From Nocardia cyriacigeorgica (GTDB taxonomy: Bacteria > Actinomycetota > Actinomycetes > Mycobacteriales > Mycobacteriaceae), in NCBI RefSeq assembly GCF_005863245.1, contig NZ_VBUT01000002.1:186001-250000 (forward strand): DNA of 64,000 nucleotides, read 5' to 3'. How positions within the stretch are numbered: the first letter of the stretch is position 1; every line of letters begins with the position of its first letter. Shown here one piece after another: positions 1-8,518 of the stretch. Position numbers and translations under genes: made by a program. The notes under the pieces were generated by a model. That model ran no database searches. It saw only the letters and a list, made by a program, of their open reading frames with translations, and was not told the DNA's origin.

Positions 1-220
1 GCAGCAGGCAGATCACCGTCGCCAGGCTCGCGCACACCAGCGAAAGCCGCAGCGCCTCCGCGATGTCGGCGCTGAACAGCCGCTGCGGCAGCGTCCGCCA
101 CGGCGCCCGCAGCACCAGCCCCACCAGCGGAACCACCAGGAACAGCAGCCCGATCACGGCGGGCACCAGCAGGATCAGTGGCCGCCGTCGCCGCACCCGT
201 CGTGCGACGACCCGGGTCAC
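1..220 (-). CDS. modB: Molybdate ABC transporter permease ModB (partial, runs off window start)
   Basis: N-terminal 73 codons of an inner-membrane permease. From a GTG start at 220 the protein opens with an Arg-rich cytoplasmic stretch, a long hydrophobic helix (LILLVPAVIGLLFLVVPLVG) and then the beginning of a second hydrophobic segment, as in ModB/CysT-type permeases. The start overlaps the modA stop by four bases (GTGA), so the two are translationally coupled. With ModA and an ATPase, expected beyond the window, it would import molybdate. The family call rests mainly on its position behind modA. Confidence 0.8.
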   Translation of the reverse strand, partial: MTRVVARRVRRRRPLILLVPAVIGLLFLVVPLVGLVLRAPWRTLPQRLFSADIAEALRLSLVCASLATVICLL

Positions 221-993
221 GGCGTCTCGAATCCCGCGTCGACGAAGACCGTGCGGGCCGCATCGGATCCGATGAACTCGACGAACGCCGCAGCGGCCAG
301 TGCGTTCGGCGCGTGCGCGACCGGCGCGATCGGATACTCGTTGACCGCGCTCGCGGATTCGGGAAACTCGATGCCGTCGACCTTGTCGCCCGCCGCCCGC
401 ACATCGGTGCGGTACACCAGCGCGGCGTCGACCTCACCGAGTGTCACCTTGCTCAGCACCGCTTTCACATCGGGTTCCCTGGTGTCGGGTTTCGGGGTGA
501 TGCGCGCGGACTCGAAGACCTTCGTGGCAGCCGCTCCACACGGCACCTGTTCGGCGCACAGCGCGATGACGGGTTCGTCGCGACCGAAATCGGCCAGACC
601 GGTGATCGCGCCGGGATTGCCTGCGGGAACCGCTATTTCGAGCCTATTGCGCACGAACGTCACCGGGGATGCGGTGACATCGCCGGAATCGACGACCTGC
701 TGCATGTTCTTCGGTGCGGCCGAGGCGAACACATCGGCCGGTGCGCCCTGCCGGATCTGCTCGGCGAGCTCGGAACTGGCGCCGAAACTGAACACGACGT
801 CCACGCCGGGATGCGCGGCCTCGAACTGCTCGCCCAGCGTGGTGAATGTCTCGGTGAGCGAAGCAGCGGCGAAAACGGTTACTCTGCCGCTGATTTCACC
901 ATTCGTGGGCGCTGCCGAGCCGTCGTCACCGCAACCGGCGAGTGCGAAGGTGCCCGCGAAGAACAGCGCGGCGATGGGACGAAATCGGTGCAT
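217..993 (-). CDS. modA: Molybdate ABC transporter substrate-binding lipoprotein ModA
   Basis: Extracytoplasmic binding lipoprotein of 258 residues that delivers molybdate or tungstate to the ModB/ModC importer. I chose the ATG at 993 because it begins a signal peptide (MHRFRPIAALFF) ending in a lipobox LAGC with the lipidated Cys at residue 21; a longer reading from 1026 would put charged residues ahead of it. The mature part has ModA hallmarks: VFAAASLTETF near residue 45, a GASSELAEQI stretch and AALVYRTD near the C-terminus. It follows the HTH-Mop regulator after four bases and overlaps modB, so the three form one operon. Confidence 0.92.
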   Translation of the reverse strand: MHRFRPIAALFFAGTFALAGCGDDGSAAPTNGEISGRVTVFAAASLTETFTTLGEQFEAAHPGVDVVFSFGASSELAEQIRQGAPADVFASAAPKNMQQVVDSGDVTASPVTFVRNRLEIAVPAGNPGAITGLADFGRDEPVIALCAEQVPCGAAATKVFESARITPKPDTREPDVKAVLSKVTLGEVDAALVYRTDVRAAGDKVDGIEFPESASAVNEYPIAPVAHAPNALAAAAFVEFIGSDAARTVFVDAGFETP

Positions 994-997
994 GACT

Positions 998-1408
998 TCA
1001 GCTCTCCGGAATCTCGACGACGACATGAGTGGATTTCACCGAGGCCACGGCCACACTGCCCACCTCGAGGCCGAGCTCGTCCACCGATTCCCGGCTGACC
1101 AGCGACACCAGCCGGAACGGTCCGGCCTGCATCTCCACCTGCGCCATGACGGTGTCCTTGACGATGCGCGTCACGATGCCGCGCATGCGGTTGCGGGCCG
1201 AGGCGGCGACGGTGGTGCCCGCCTCGGGTGCCTCGGCGGTGGCGCGCAGGAACTCGGCCAGGTCACGCCCGCTGATGCCCTTGCGTCCGTTGTCGAGCTG
1301 AATCGACGGCAACCGTCCCTGATCGACCCACCGGCGCACGGTGTCATCGCTGACACCGAGCAGGGCCGCCGCCTCACTGATCCGCAGATTCGACACGATG
1401 TGGAGCAT
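998..1408 (-). CDS. HTH-Mop domain molybdate-responsive regulator
   Basis: A 136-residue protein with an excisionase/MerR-like helix-turn-helix (LRISEAAALLGVSDDTVRRW, about residues 8-27) followed by a single Mop/TOBE domain (RNRMRGIVTRIVKDTVMAQV, about residues 72-91, onward to the C-terminus) that in its family binds molybdate. This is the short actinobacterial alternative to ModE. It is the first gene of the operon with modA and modB, so it probably senses molybdate and controls its own transport operon. The first ATG at 1408 is used; no strong Shine-Dalgarno is visible. The domains are clear, the regulatory target is inferred. Confidence 0.85.
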   Translation of the reverse strand: MLHIVSNLRISEAAALLGVSDDTVRRWVDQGRLPSIQLDNGRKGISGRDLAEFLRATAEAPEAGTTVAASARNRMRGIVTRIVKDTVMAQVEMQAGPFRLVSLVSRESVDELGLEVGSVAVASVKSTHVVVEIPES

Positions 1409-1515
1409 ATTCCCGCATCTGCGGAAATCAAGCCGCCGTCGTGATCGTTATCGAACCTGCCCACTACCGGTGCGACGGGGTGAGGTGGCGGAAATGCCGT
1501 GTTAGCGTCCGCTGC

Positions 1516-2490
1516 GTGGATTCGAAGCCGTCGCAGGTTCAAACCTTTCCCGTCCTCGAGCCGTACGCGTCCGGGCTGCTCGACGTCGGCGACGGCAACC
1601 GGATCCACTGGCAGACCAGCGGGAATCCGCAGGGGAAACCCGTTGTCGTGGTGCACGGCGGCCCCGGTGCGGGTGGCGGCGGCTCGCGCAAGAGCGCCTT
1701 CGATCCGCAGATCTATCGCATCGTGCGCTTCGACCAGCGTGGATGCGGCCAGAGCCTGCCGAACGCGGCCGACCCGAGGGTGAGCCTGGCCGTGAACACC
1801 ACCGAGCATCTGATCGCCGATATGGAGCGATTGCGGACCCATCTGGGGATCGACCGATGGATGCTGTTCGGCGGATCCTGGGGTTCGACACTGAGCCTCG
1901 CCTACGCCCAGCGGTTCCCGGAACGGGTCACCGAAATCGTCCTGGTAAGCGTCACGATGACGCGGCGCGCAGAAGTCGACTGGCTCTACCGGGGCGTCGG
2001 GCTGCTGCTGCCTCGGGAGTGGGAGCGCTTCCGCGACGGTGTCCCCGCCGCCGACCGCGACGGTGATCTGGTCGCCGCCTACAGCCGACTGTTCGACCAC
2101 CCGGACCGGCAGGTCCGCCTCGATGCCGCGCGCCGCTGGTGCGAGTGGGAAGACGCCGTCATCGCGCACGAAACCACCGGCTCGCCCGGCCAGTACAGCG
2201 CGAAATCCGAATCCGCCATGCTCACCTTCACCCGCATCTGCGCCCACTACTTCGCCCACGCCGCCTGGCTGCCCGACGGCCAACTCCTGCGTGAGGCCCA
2301 CCGCCTCGCCGGCATTCCCGCCGTGCTCATCCACGGCAAACTGGACCTGAGCACCCCACTGCGCACCGCCTGGGAATTGGCAAAGGTGTGGCCGGACGCC
2401 GAACTCCAGGTCATCGACGACTCCGGGCACACCGGAAGCCCGGCCATGGGGGAAGCGGTGCTGTCGGCCATTGCGCGATTCGGGCGGTAA
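1516..2490 (+). CDS. pip: Prolyl aminopeptidase (proline iminopeptidase), copy 1
   Basis: Alpha/beta-hydrolase of 324 residues in peptidase family S33 that removes N-terminal proline from peptides. It shows the oxyanion segment HGGPGAG (about 47-53), the FDQRGCGQS motif (about 72-80), the nucleophile elbow GGSWGS (Ser about 121), and a late Asp (HGKLDLS) and His (DDSGHTG) completing the triad. The GTG at 1516 gives the usual family N-terminus; an upstream ATG at 1441 would add an unrelated Cys/Arg-rich stretch. It stands alone downstream of the divergent modAB operon. A second member lies at 18737-19699. Confidence 0.9.
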   Translation: MDSKPSQVQTFPVLEPYASGLLDVGDGNRIHWQTSGNPQGKPVVVVHGGPGAGGGGSRKSAFDPQIYRIVRFDQRGCGQSLPNAADPRVSLAVNTTEHLIADMERLRTHLGIDRWMLFGGSWGSTLSLAYAQRFPERVTEIVLVSVTMTRRAEVDWLYRGVGLLLPREWERFRDGVPAADRDGDLVAAYSRLFDHPDRQVRLDAARRWCEWEDAVIAHETTGSPGQYSAKSESAMLTFTRICAHYFAHAAWLPDGQLLREAHRLAGIPAVLIHGKLDLSTPLRTAWELAKVWPDAELQVIDDSGHTGSPAMGEAVLSAIARFGR

Positions 2491-2682
2491 TCGGTTCGGG
2501 CGTCGAAGGGGCACGCCCGTCTCGGCGGATCGCTGAAACCACAGCCCCGCAAGCGGAACCACTGGCCCGGGGCCTCGGGTCGGCAGCGGGGGCATCCATC
2601 GACGCCGGAAGACCCACCTACCGCGGTCGGTTCGCGTAGGAGACCGGAGGCCGGCCGAAACCTGCTGCCGCCCGGCGCTCGG

Positions 2683-3163
2683 CTAAGGCGTCAACCGGAG
2701 AACCATCTCGTTCTCCACTCGCGGGTCGCCCGGCCGGCACGGCTGTGATCGGCCGGTGCGTCGAAACCCGTTGCGCCGGTAGAGGTTCTCCGCATGGTGA
2801 TTGCCGTCGAGGACCCATAGGCCCAGGCTCGGATGACCGCCGGTGCGGGCCCAATCGATCACCGCGCGCACCAGCCGGTCGGAGACCCCGCTGCCGCGAG
2901 CGACCGGATTCACCCACATCGACACCAACTCCGCCGGCCCGTCCGCCAGCCAGCCGGCCGCTGAACCGATGGGACCGGTGTCGTTCTCGGCCACGAACAG
3001 GGTCCGTGGGGCGGCCCATTCACGCCAGCGCTGTTCGTCCCAGGTCGACGCTTCGGCGAACGTCGTACTGAACGTGCCCGGCGGTGATCCCGCGAGCGCG
3101 TCCAGGCCGGACGGCCCGCGCGGTTTCCCATTCCTCGGCAGGCACCCGGCGCACGATCATCAT
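2683..3163 (-). pseudogene. GNAT-family N-acetyltransferase, frameshifted
   Basis: The C-terminal reading frame (2683 to about 3110) encodes most of a GNAT fold, with the family segment SMWVNPVARGSGVSDRLV and the late ENLYRRNGF motif. The N-terminal piece lies in another frame, starting at an ATG at 3163 or 3160 (MMIVRRVPAEEWETARAV). The frames join as ETARAVR then LDALAGSPPGTF if one base is removed near 3103-3112, where the sequence is a run of C and G. Alone, the first frame stops after about 46 residues. This is either a real one-base insertion or a sequencing error. A shorter protein could start at the GTG at 2994, but it would lack the first strand of the fold. Confidence 0.7.
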
Positions 3164-3178
3164 CCGATCGTGCGCCGG
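3146..3178. repeat. Perfect 12-bp inverted repeat over the GNAT start codons
   Basis: CCGGCGCACGAT (3146-3157) is perfectly repeated in inverse at 3167-3178, with a 9-base loop that contains both candidate ATG codons of the frameshifted acetyltransferase. It could be an operator or an RNA stem hiding the start. It also lies just past the fabG-like gene end (3205) and upstream of the GNAT gene, so a terminator for the SDR gene is the other possibility. Confidence 0.55.
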
Positions 3179-3204
3179 ATCAGACTCACCCGCAAGGGAA
3201 TTGA

Positions 3205-3957
3205 TCAGTCCCTGGGTCCACCGGCCACATAGATGACCTGACCCGAGACGAAGCCCGCGCCCTCACTGGCGAGGAAGGATGCGGTGTGCGCGATGTCCTC
3301 GGGGTAGCCGACCCGGGCGACCGGGATCTGCGCGGCGGCCGCGGCCTGGAAGTCCTCGAAGGAGGCGCCGACGCGGGCGGCGGTGGCGGCGGTCATATCG
3401 GTGACGATGAAGCCGGGCGCGATGGCGTTGGCGGTGACGCCGAACTTACCGAGTTCGAAGGCCAGGGTCTTGGCGAAGCCCTGCATGCCCGCCTTGGCGG
3501 CGGCGTAGTTGGCCTGGCCGCGGTTGCCGAGCGCCGAGGTGCTCGACATGTTGACGATGCGGCCGAACTTCTGCTCGACCATGTACTTCTGCACCGCCCG
3601 CGTCAGCAGGAACGCGCCGCGCAGGTGCACGTTCATGACCGCGTCCCAGTCGTCGACGCTCATCTTGAACAGCAGGTTGTCGCGGAGGATGCCGGCATTG
3701 TTGACCACCACCGTCGGCGCGCCGAGCTCCGCTTCGAGTCGCTCGACCGCCGCCGCCACCGACGCCTCATCGCTGACGTCGGCGCCCAGCGCCACCGCCT
3801 GGCCGCCGGCTTCGGTGATCGCGGCGACGGTGTCGGCGCAGGCGCTCTCGTCCAGGTCGAGCACACCCACCTTCATGCCGTCGGCGGCGAATCGTGTGGC
3901 GATCGCCGCGCCGATTCCCCGCGCGGCACCGGAAACTACTGCGACCCTCTCGGCCAT
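3205..3957 (-). CDS. SDR-family 3-oxoacyl-ACP reductase-like protein (FabG-like)
   Basis: A 250-residue classical short-chain dehydrogenase/reductase. The cofactor site VVSGAARGIG lies at about residues 7-16, an acidic residue after the second strand (VLDLDES) suggests NAD(H) preference, and the catalytic Ser-Tyr-Lys are in NMSSTSALGNRGQANYAAAK (about 138-157). The C-terminal part (GFIVTDMT) is FabG/PhaB-like. It probably reduces a beta-ketoacyl thioester, but the substrate cannot be read from sequence. The ATG at 3957 is preceded by a GAAGGA ribosome site. It is divergent from the flavoprotein at 4186, sharing a roughly 230-bp promoter region. Confidence 0.88.
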   Translation of the reverse strand: MAERVAVVSGAARGIGAAIATRFAADGMKVGVLDLDESACADTVAAITEAGGQAVALGADVSDEASVAAAVERLEAELGAPTVVVNNAGILRDNLLFKMSVDDWDAVMNVHLRGAFLLTRAVQKYMVEQKFGRIVNMSSTSALGNRGQANYAAAKAGMQGFAKTLAFELGKFGVTANAIAPGFIVTDMTAATAARVGASFEDFQAAAAAQIPVARVGYPEDIAHTASFLASEGAGFVSGQVIYVAGGPRD

Positions 3958-4185
3958 GAATCGACGTCCTTCCTCGAAGTAACTGCTTCGCTGCCATCTA
4001 ACACCCGGTACGTGACCGTGCGTCGGCGTGTCGAGGCCGTCGTGGTGTGACAGTGTGGGGGACTCCTGCCCGGCGGCATCGCGGGTATGAGCGACCACAA
4101 CGGGATCACCGCAATTTGCTGTATTGGCAAATTTTCTTGCCAGGATCGAGAACCTTCCGGATCCTCGTGTGCGGAGGTGGTCACA

Positions 4186-5196
4186 GTGACCGATGAGCTG
4201 ACAAGCAGCTATGACGTGGTGGTACTCGGCGGCGGAGCCGCAGGACTGAGCGGGGCGGTGACGCTGGCCCGGTCGCGGCGGTCGGTCGTGGTGATCGACG
4301 CCGGCCAGCCGCGCAACGCCCCGGCCGACGGTGTGCACGGCCTGCTCGGCCGCGAAGGCATGCCGCCCGGCGAGCTGCTCGAGCGCGGCCGGGCGGAGGC
4401 CCGCGGGTACGGGGCGCAGATCGTCACCGGCGAGGTGCGCACCGCCCGGCGCGACGGTGACGAATTCACGGTCACCCTGACCGATGGCCGCTCGACCCGC
4501 GCTCGCCGCCTGCTGGTGGCCTCCGGGCTGACCGACGTGCTGCCCGACATCCCAGGCCTGCGCGAACGCTGGGGCCGCGACGTGCTGCACTGCCCGTACT
4601 GCCACGGCTGGGAGGTGCGCGATCAGGCCATCGGCGTGCTGTCGAGCAGCCCGATGTCGGTGCATCAGGCGATGCTGTTCCGGCAGCTGAGCGACGACGT
4701 CACGTTCTTCACCCACACCGCGGCCGAGCCGACCGGTGAGGTGGCCGAGGAGCTCGCGGCGCGCGGGATTCGCGTGGTGACCGGTGCGGTCGCGGGACTG
4801 GAGGTCGAAGCCGACAGGCTGGTGGGTGTTCGCCTCGCCGACGGCACCGTCATCGCCCGTGAGGCGCTGGCGGTGGGGTCGCGCATGGAGGCGCGGGCCG
4901 GATTCCTGGCCGATCTCGGGCTGAAGCCAGTGCAACACCCGATGGGCGTGGGCGAGCACATCGCCGCCGATCCGATGGGCCGGACGGACGTGCCGGGCGT
5001 GTGGGCGGCGGGCAATGTGGTGGACCTGTCCGCTCAGGTGGGTGCCGCTGGTGCCGCGGGAACCATGGCCGGCGCGCAGATCAACGCCGACCTGGTGGCC
5101 GAGGAAACGCGGCGGGCCGTTGCCGCACTGCGGGAGCAGGTCTCGCCCGAGGTCGAACTCGCCGAGCAGGGTGCGGAAGAACGCGCTCTCGGATAG
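4186..5196 (+). CDS. FAD-dependent disulfide oxidoreductase, thioredoxin-reductase-like
   Basis: A 336-residue low-molecular-weight thioredoxin-reductase fold. It has the FAD dinucleotide site VVVLGGGAAGLSG (about 11-23), the redox-active CPYC (Cys136 and Cys139, followed by HGWEV) and the late FAD motif GVWAAGNVVD. The CPYCHG signature is typical of the TrxR-like group that includes small-molecule dithiol oxidases, rather than of housekeeping TrxB, which usually has CATC. The second nucleotide site is degenerate (GVLSSSPMSVHQA instead of GGGxSAxE), so NADPH use is uncertain. The GTG at 4186 is preceded by GGAGGTGG. A methyltransferase follows 139 bases downstream, after a hairpin. Confidence 0.85.
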   Translation: MTDELTSSYDVVVLGGGAAGLSGAVTLARSRRSVVVIDAGQPRNAPADGVHGLLGREGMPPGELLERGRAEARGYGAQIVTGEVRTARRDGDEFTVTLTDGRSTRARRLLVASGLTDVLPDIPGLRERWGRDVLHCPYCHGWEVRDQAIGVLSSSPMSVHQAMLFRQLSDDVTFFTHTAAEPTGEVAEELAARGIRVVTGAVAGLEVEADRLVGVRLADGTVIAREALAVGSRMEARAGFLADLGLKPVQHPMGVGEHIAADPMGRTDVPGVWAAGNVVDLSAQVGAAGAAGTMAGAQINADLVAEETRRAVAALREQVSPEVELAEQGAEERALG

Positions 5197-5223
5197 GCAA
5201 CGACCAGACCGATGGGCCCTCGA

Positions 5224-5250
5224 CCCGCCGGGTGGCGCACACCCGGCGGG
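5224..5250 (+). terminator. Hairpin after the thioredoxin-reductase-like gene
   Basis: CCCGCCGGGTG and its exact inverse CACCCGGCGGG flank a 5-base loop, 27 bases after the stop codon. There is no T-tract, as is usual for actinobacterial terminators. It may only attenuate transcription, because the methyltransferase lies on the same strand. Confidence 0.5.
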
Positions 5251-5335
5251 AGCGGCGCCGTTCTGGAGCCGGGCAGCGGCGAACCCGCTGCTCCCGGACT
5301 CCGGGCCGACGAACACCACAACCGAAAGGACAAGC

Positions 5336-5959
5336 GTGACCGAGGAATTCGGCAAGGAGTTCTGGGAGGCGCGCTACCACGACGCCCACTCCGCCGACCG
5401 CGAGCCCAACCCGCACCTCGTCGGCGAGGCGGGTGATCTACCGCCGGGCAAGGCCCTCGACGCCGGCTGTGGAACAGGGGGTGAAGCGCTCTGGCTGGCC
5501 TCCCGCGGCTGGCAGGTGACGGCCGTCGATATCTCCGAGGCCGCCCTCCGGCGCGCCAGCGACCGAGCCGAGGCCGCAGGCCAGGACATCGCCGCCCGCA
5601 TCGCATGGCAGCAGGCCGACCTCACCGAATGGCGTCCTCCCGCGGAACACTTCGACCTGGTGTGCACCCACTACGTGCACACGTCCGGTTCACCGCAGGA
5701 CCTTGTCGCCCGCCTCGCCGCCGCCGTCGCATCCGGCGGCACACTGCTCATCGTCGGTCACGCCCCGGGCGACCACCTGTCCAGCCATGCCCACGGCTCC
5801 TCGCCGCATGTGCACGTCACCGCCGCCGACATCGCCGCGGGGCTGGACCCGGACCGGTGGGAGGTCCAGGTCGCCGAGGACCGTTCCCGGCAGACCATCG
5901 GCCCGCACGGCACCGCGGTCACGCTCGAGGACACGGTGTTGCGGGCGCGTCGCGTGTGA
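5336..5959 (+). CDS. Class I SAM-dependent methyltransferase
   Basis: A 207-residue Rossmann methyltransferase. Motif I is ALDAGCGTGGEALWLASRGW (about 41-60), motif II contains VTAVDIS, and the acidic post-motif stretch IAWQQADLTEW precedes DLVCTHYVHT. The histidine-rich segment HAPGDHLSSHAHGSSPHVH (about 143-161) is a visible oddity and might bind a metal. The GTG at 5336 is preceded by GAAAGGA; the frame is open upstream to 5015 but overlaps the preceding gene. This family often sits beside FAD reductases in actinomycetes and acts on small molecules; the substrate is unknown. Confidence 0.85.
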   Translation: MTEEFGKEFWEARYHDAHSADREPNPHLVGEAGDLPPGKALDAGCGTGGEALWLASRGWQVTAVDISEAALRRASDRAEAAGQDIAARIAWQQADLTEWRPPAEHFDLVCTHYVHTSGSPQDLVARLAAAVASGGTLLIVGHAPGDHLSSHAHGSSPHVHVTAADIAAGLDPDRWEVQVAEDRSRQTIGPHGTAVTLEDTVLRARRV

Positions 5960-6026
5960 TGCCGTCCGCGCGATGCAGCGCGGCAGGCGAGCCTCCGCCC
6001 GCCGTCGTCGTGGTGATCGCAACAGT

Positions 6027-6065
6027 CGGCGGCGGCTCCACGCCGCTAGCGAGGAGCCGCCGCCG
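6027..6065. terminator. Bidirectional terminator hairpin
   Basis: A perfect 13-bp stem (CGGCGGCGGCTCC and its inverse) with a 13-base loop lies between two convergent genes, the methyltransferase ending at 5959 and the alkyl sulfatase ending at 6089. Position and stem strength fit a shared terminator. Confidence 0.7.
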
Positions 6066-6088
6066 AGTGCGCGAGTGCGCGAGACGGT

Positions 6089-7975
6089 TCAGTCTGGCGT
6101 CACGATGGCGAAGTTCTTGTCGCCCGGATCGAGGACCCTCGCAAGACGTTGCAATGCGGAACTGTCGCCACTGATCTCGATCCCCGCCGCACCGCCGGAC
6201 AACCCGCCGAGAGCCAATGCCGGCAGGTTGTGCCGGGTGGTGGTGAGGGTGGCGTCGGCCTCGCCGGACTGGGGCCGGCCGCTGTAGGTGAGAACGCCGT
6301 TGGCCAGCCGCAGCCGGTACCGCTCATCGGTGTCGGTGAGAACCACGTCGATGGCCAGGTTCTCGTCCCAGGCTTTCGGACCGTTGACCTGAATGGCGAT
6401 GGCGTCGAACAGCATCGTCGGCGAGAGCTGGATGATGACATCCGGTGCGGTGGTCTCGGTCGGTGTGCCGAACTGCCCTTCCCGCAGCTCGGTCATGCCC
6501 GACAGATACCAGCTGCGCCAGGTGCCGTTCTCGGCGCCGTACCCGAGCTGCTCATAGGTATCGGCCAACAGCTCGCGCGCCGCGGCATGGTCGGGCTGGG
6601 CGAACACCACATGGTTGACCACCTGGGCGACCCAGCGGAAGTCGCCGGCGTCGAAGGATTCACGGGCCTTGGCCACCACGGTGTCGGCGCCGCCCATGAA
6701 CTCGACATAGCGTTTGGCCTGCTCGACGGGCGTGTGCGGCCACAGGCTGGCCGGGTTGCCGTCGAACCAGCCCAGATAGCGCTGGTAGATCGCCTTCACG
6801 TTGTGCGACAGCGAACCGTAGTAGCCGTGCGCGCTCCACGCGTTCTCCAGCGAGGGCGGCAGCTCGATCGCCTCGGCGATCTCCGGTCCGGTCAGGCCCT
6901 TGTTCATCAACCGCAGCGTCTGATCGTGCACGTAGGCGTACAGGTCGCGCTGGGTGGACAAGAACTCGACCACCCGCTCGTTGCCCCAGGTCGGCCAGTG
7001 GTGCGAGGCGAAAACGACCTCGGCCTCGCCGCCGAACAGGTCGATGGTCTCGGTGAGGTAGTTGGCCCAGCCGTGCGGGTCGCGCACCACCGCACCGCGC
7101 AGCGTCAGCAGATTGTGGAAGGTGTGCGTGGCGTCCTCGGCCGCGCACAGCGCGCGGAAGTCCGGGAAGTACACCAGCATCTCCGACGGCGCCTCGGTGT
7201 CGGGCGCCATCTGGAACACCATCCGCACCCCGCCGACGGTCTCCTCGTGCCCGGTGGTGGTGATGATGTCGGTCGGGGCGATCAGTGAGACCGTGCCGAT
7301 CGACAATGTCTGACCCAAACCGGCGCCGACCTGGCCCTGCGGGCCGCGCGCGAGGGCCGCGCCGTACATGTAGCCGGCCCGGCGGTTCATCGCGGTCCCG
7401 GCGTACACGTTCTCCGACACCGCATGCTCGAGGAACCCTTCCGGCGCGAAGATCTTCACCCGTCCGGCGTCGACGTCCTCCTGGGAGACGAACCCCTTCA
7501 CACCACCGAAATGGTCGGCGTGCGAGTGGGTGTAGATGATCGCCTTGATCGGGCGATCACCGCGATGCTGCCGATACAACTCCAGCGCCGCACGTCCCGT
7601 CTCGGCCGACAGCAGCGTGTCCACCACGACGACACCGTCATCACCCTCGATGAACGAGGTGTTCGACAGGTCCATCCCGCGCACCTGATAGATCCCGGGA
7701 ACGACCTCGAACAACCCGTCGACCGCCGCCAGCTGCGACTGCCGCCACAGACTCGGATTCACCGTCTCCGGCGCCGGACCGTCCAGGAAACTGTAGGTGT
7801 CGTTGTCCCACAGCACCGTCCCGTCCTCGGCCGTCACCGCATTAGGGGTGCGCCGCGCGATCAGCCCCCGCTTCGCGTCCTCGAAATCCTGCGTATCGGC
7901 GAACGGCAGAGTCTGTTGCAGCGCCTGATGCTGACGAACGATGGTCTCCGACGCCGGCCTCGATGTCATCGTCAT
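6089..7975 (-). CDS. Alkyl sulfatase, SdsA1/BDS1-type metallo-beta-lactamase fold
   Basis: A 628-residue enzyme expected to hydrolyse sulfate esters such as alkyl sulfates with a binuclear zinc site. The metal-binding motif THSHADHFGG is at about residues 149-158. A family-typical block (MNRRAGYMYGAAL) and a histidine-containing ASHHWPTWG stretch follow in the middle. The C-terminal ~130 residues match the SCP2-like substrate-binding domain of this family (PTMLFDAIAIQVNG). Length and domain order are those of complete SdsA1-type proteins. I see no signal peptide. It is transcribed from the same side as the MerR-type gene 83 bases upstream and may be regulated by it. Confidence 0.9.
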   Translation of the reverse strand: MTMTSRPASETIVRQHQALQQTLPFADTQDFEDAKRGLIARRTPNAVTAEDGTVLWDNDTYSFLDGPAPETVNPSLWRQSQLAAVDGLFEVVPGIYQVRGMDLSNTSFIEGDDGVVVVDTLLSAETGRAALELYRQHRGDRPIKAIIYTHSHADHFGGVKGFVSQEDVDAGRVKIFAPEGFLEHAVSENVYAGTAMNRRAGYMYGAALARGPQGQVGAGLGQTLSIGTVSLIAPTDIITTTGHEETVGGVRMVFQMAPDTEAPSEMLVYFPDFRALCAAEDATHTFHNLLTLRGAVVRDPHGWANYLTETIDLFGGEAEVVFASHHWPTWGNERVVEFLSTQRDLYAYVHDQTLRLMNKGLTGPEIAEAIELPPSLENAWSAHGYYGSLSHNVKAIYQRYLGWFDGNPASLWPHTPVEQAKRYVEFMGGADTVVAKARESFDAGDFRWVAQVVNHVVFAQPDHAAARELLADTYEQLGYGAENGTWRSWYLSGMTELREGQFGTPTETTAPDVIIQLSPTMLFDAIAIQVNGPKAWDENLAIDVVLTDTDERYRLRLANGVLTYSGRPQSGEADATLTTTRHNLPALALGGLSGGAAGIEISGDSSALQRLARVLDPGDKNFAIVTPD

Positions 7976-8058
7976 GCGGGCCAGTGTGGGTTCCGGGACT
8001 CGTTGCCCACTTCACCCGACGAGGGTGAAAACCGGCCGGACCTTCCTCGGCCGCGTGC

Positions 8059-8469
8059 TCAGGCGGGGATCTGGTGCTCGGTGTCGGATCCGTCGAAGGG
8101 CGGGTAGCTCTCACTGCCCGATGCCTCGGCTGCCGCGATGTAGTCGGCGAGGGCGTTGCGGGAGCGGGTCAGTTTGTCGAGCTGATCGTTCAAGCGGTCC
8201 ATCCGCGAGCGCATCGCGTCGAGTAGTTCGGGGCAGCCGGGCAGGTCGGGGGCTTCGCCGGTGGCGCAGGGCAGCAGGTAGGCGATGTCGTCGCTGGACA
8301 GGCCCGCGTCGAGCAGGTGCCGGATCTGGCGCACCCGCAGCACGGCGTCCTCGGGGTAATCGCGATAGCCGTTCGGGCTGCGGTCGGCCTCGAGCAGGCC
8401 TTGCGCTTCGTAGTAACGCAACTGGTGGGCGTTGACGCCTGTCCTGCGGCTCAGTTCCCCGATCAGCAT
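8059..8469 (-). CDS. MerR-family transcriptional regulator
   Basis: A 136-residue regulator with an N-terminal winged helix (MLIGELSRRTGVNAHQLRYY, residues 1-20) followed by YEAQGLL and YRDYPEDAVLR, then a coiled-coil dimerisation helix (about 80-115). There is a CATGEAPDLPGC stretch with two cysteines but no clear metal motif, so the effector is unknown. The ATG at 8469 has GAGG five bases upstream; a GTG at 8475 overlaps that ribosome site. It is divergent from the imine-reductase-like gene, with a MerR-type operator/promoter in the 49-bp gap. Confidence 0.9.
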   Translation of the reverse strand: MLIGELSRRTGVNAHQLRYYEAQGLLEADRSPNGYRDYPEDAVLRVRQIRHLLDAGLSSDDIAYLLPCATGEAPDLPGCPELLDAMRSRMDRLNDQLDKLTRSRNALADYIAAAEASGSESYPPFDGSDTEHQIPA

Positions 8470-8480
8470 CGACACCTCAC

Positions 8481-8511
8481 TTGACCTTCAGACCGGTATG
8501 AACGTTGATCA
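8481..8511 (+). promoter_or_regulatory. MerR-type promoter and operator
   Basis: A -35 TTGACC (8481-8486) and a -10-like TGATCA (8506-8511) are separated by 19 bases, the stretched spacing typical of MerR-activated promoters. The spacer holds a near-perfect dyad, ACCTTCA and TGAACGT, around GACCGGTA. It faces the gene at 8519. The assignment is by pattern only. Confidence 0.55.
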
Positions 8512-8518
8512 TGCTGCC

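Noticed and set aside
1531..1560. A GGTTCAAAC sequence resembling a tRNA T-loop
   Set aside because: It lies within the prolyl aminopeptidase start and no cloverleaf can be built around it.
3205..5355. A 716-codon minus-strand frame continuing upstream of the FabG-like gene
   Set aside because: The upstream part is antisense to the flavoprotein gene and has Arg/Gly/His-rich noise composition; the real SDR starts at 3957.
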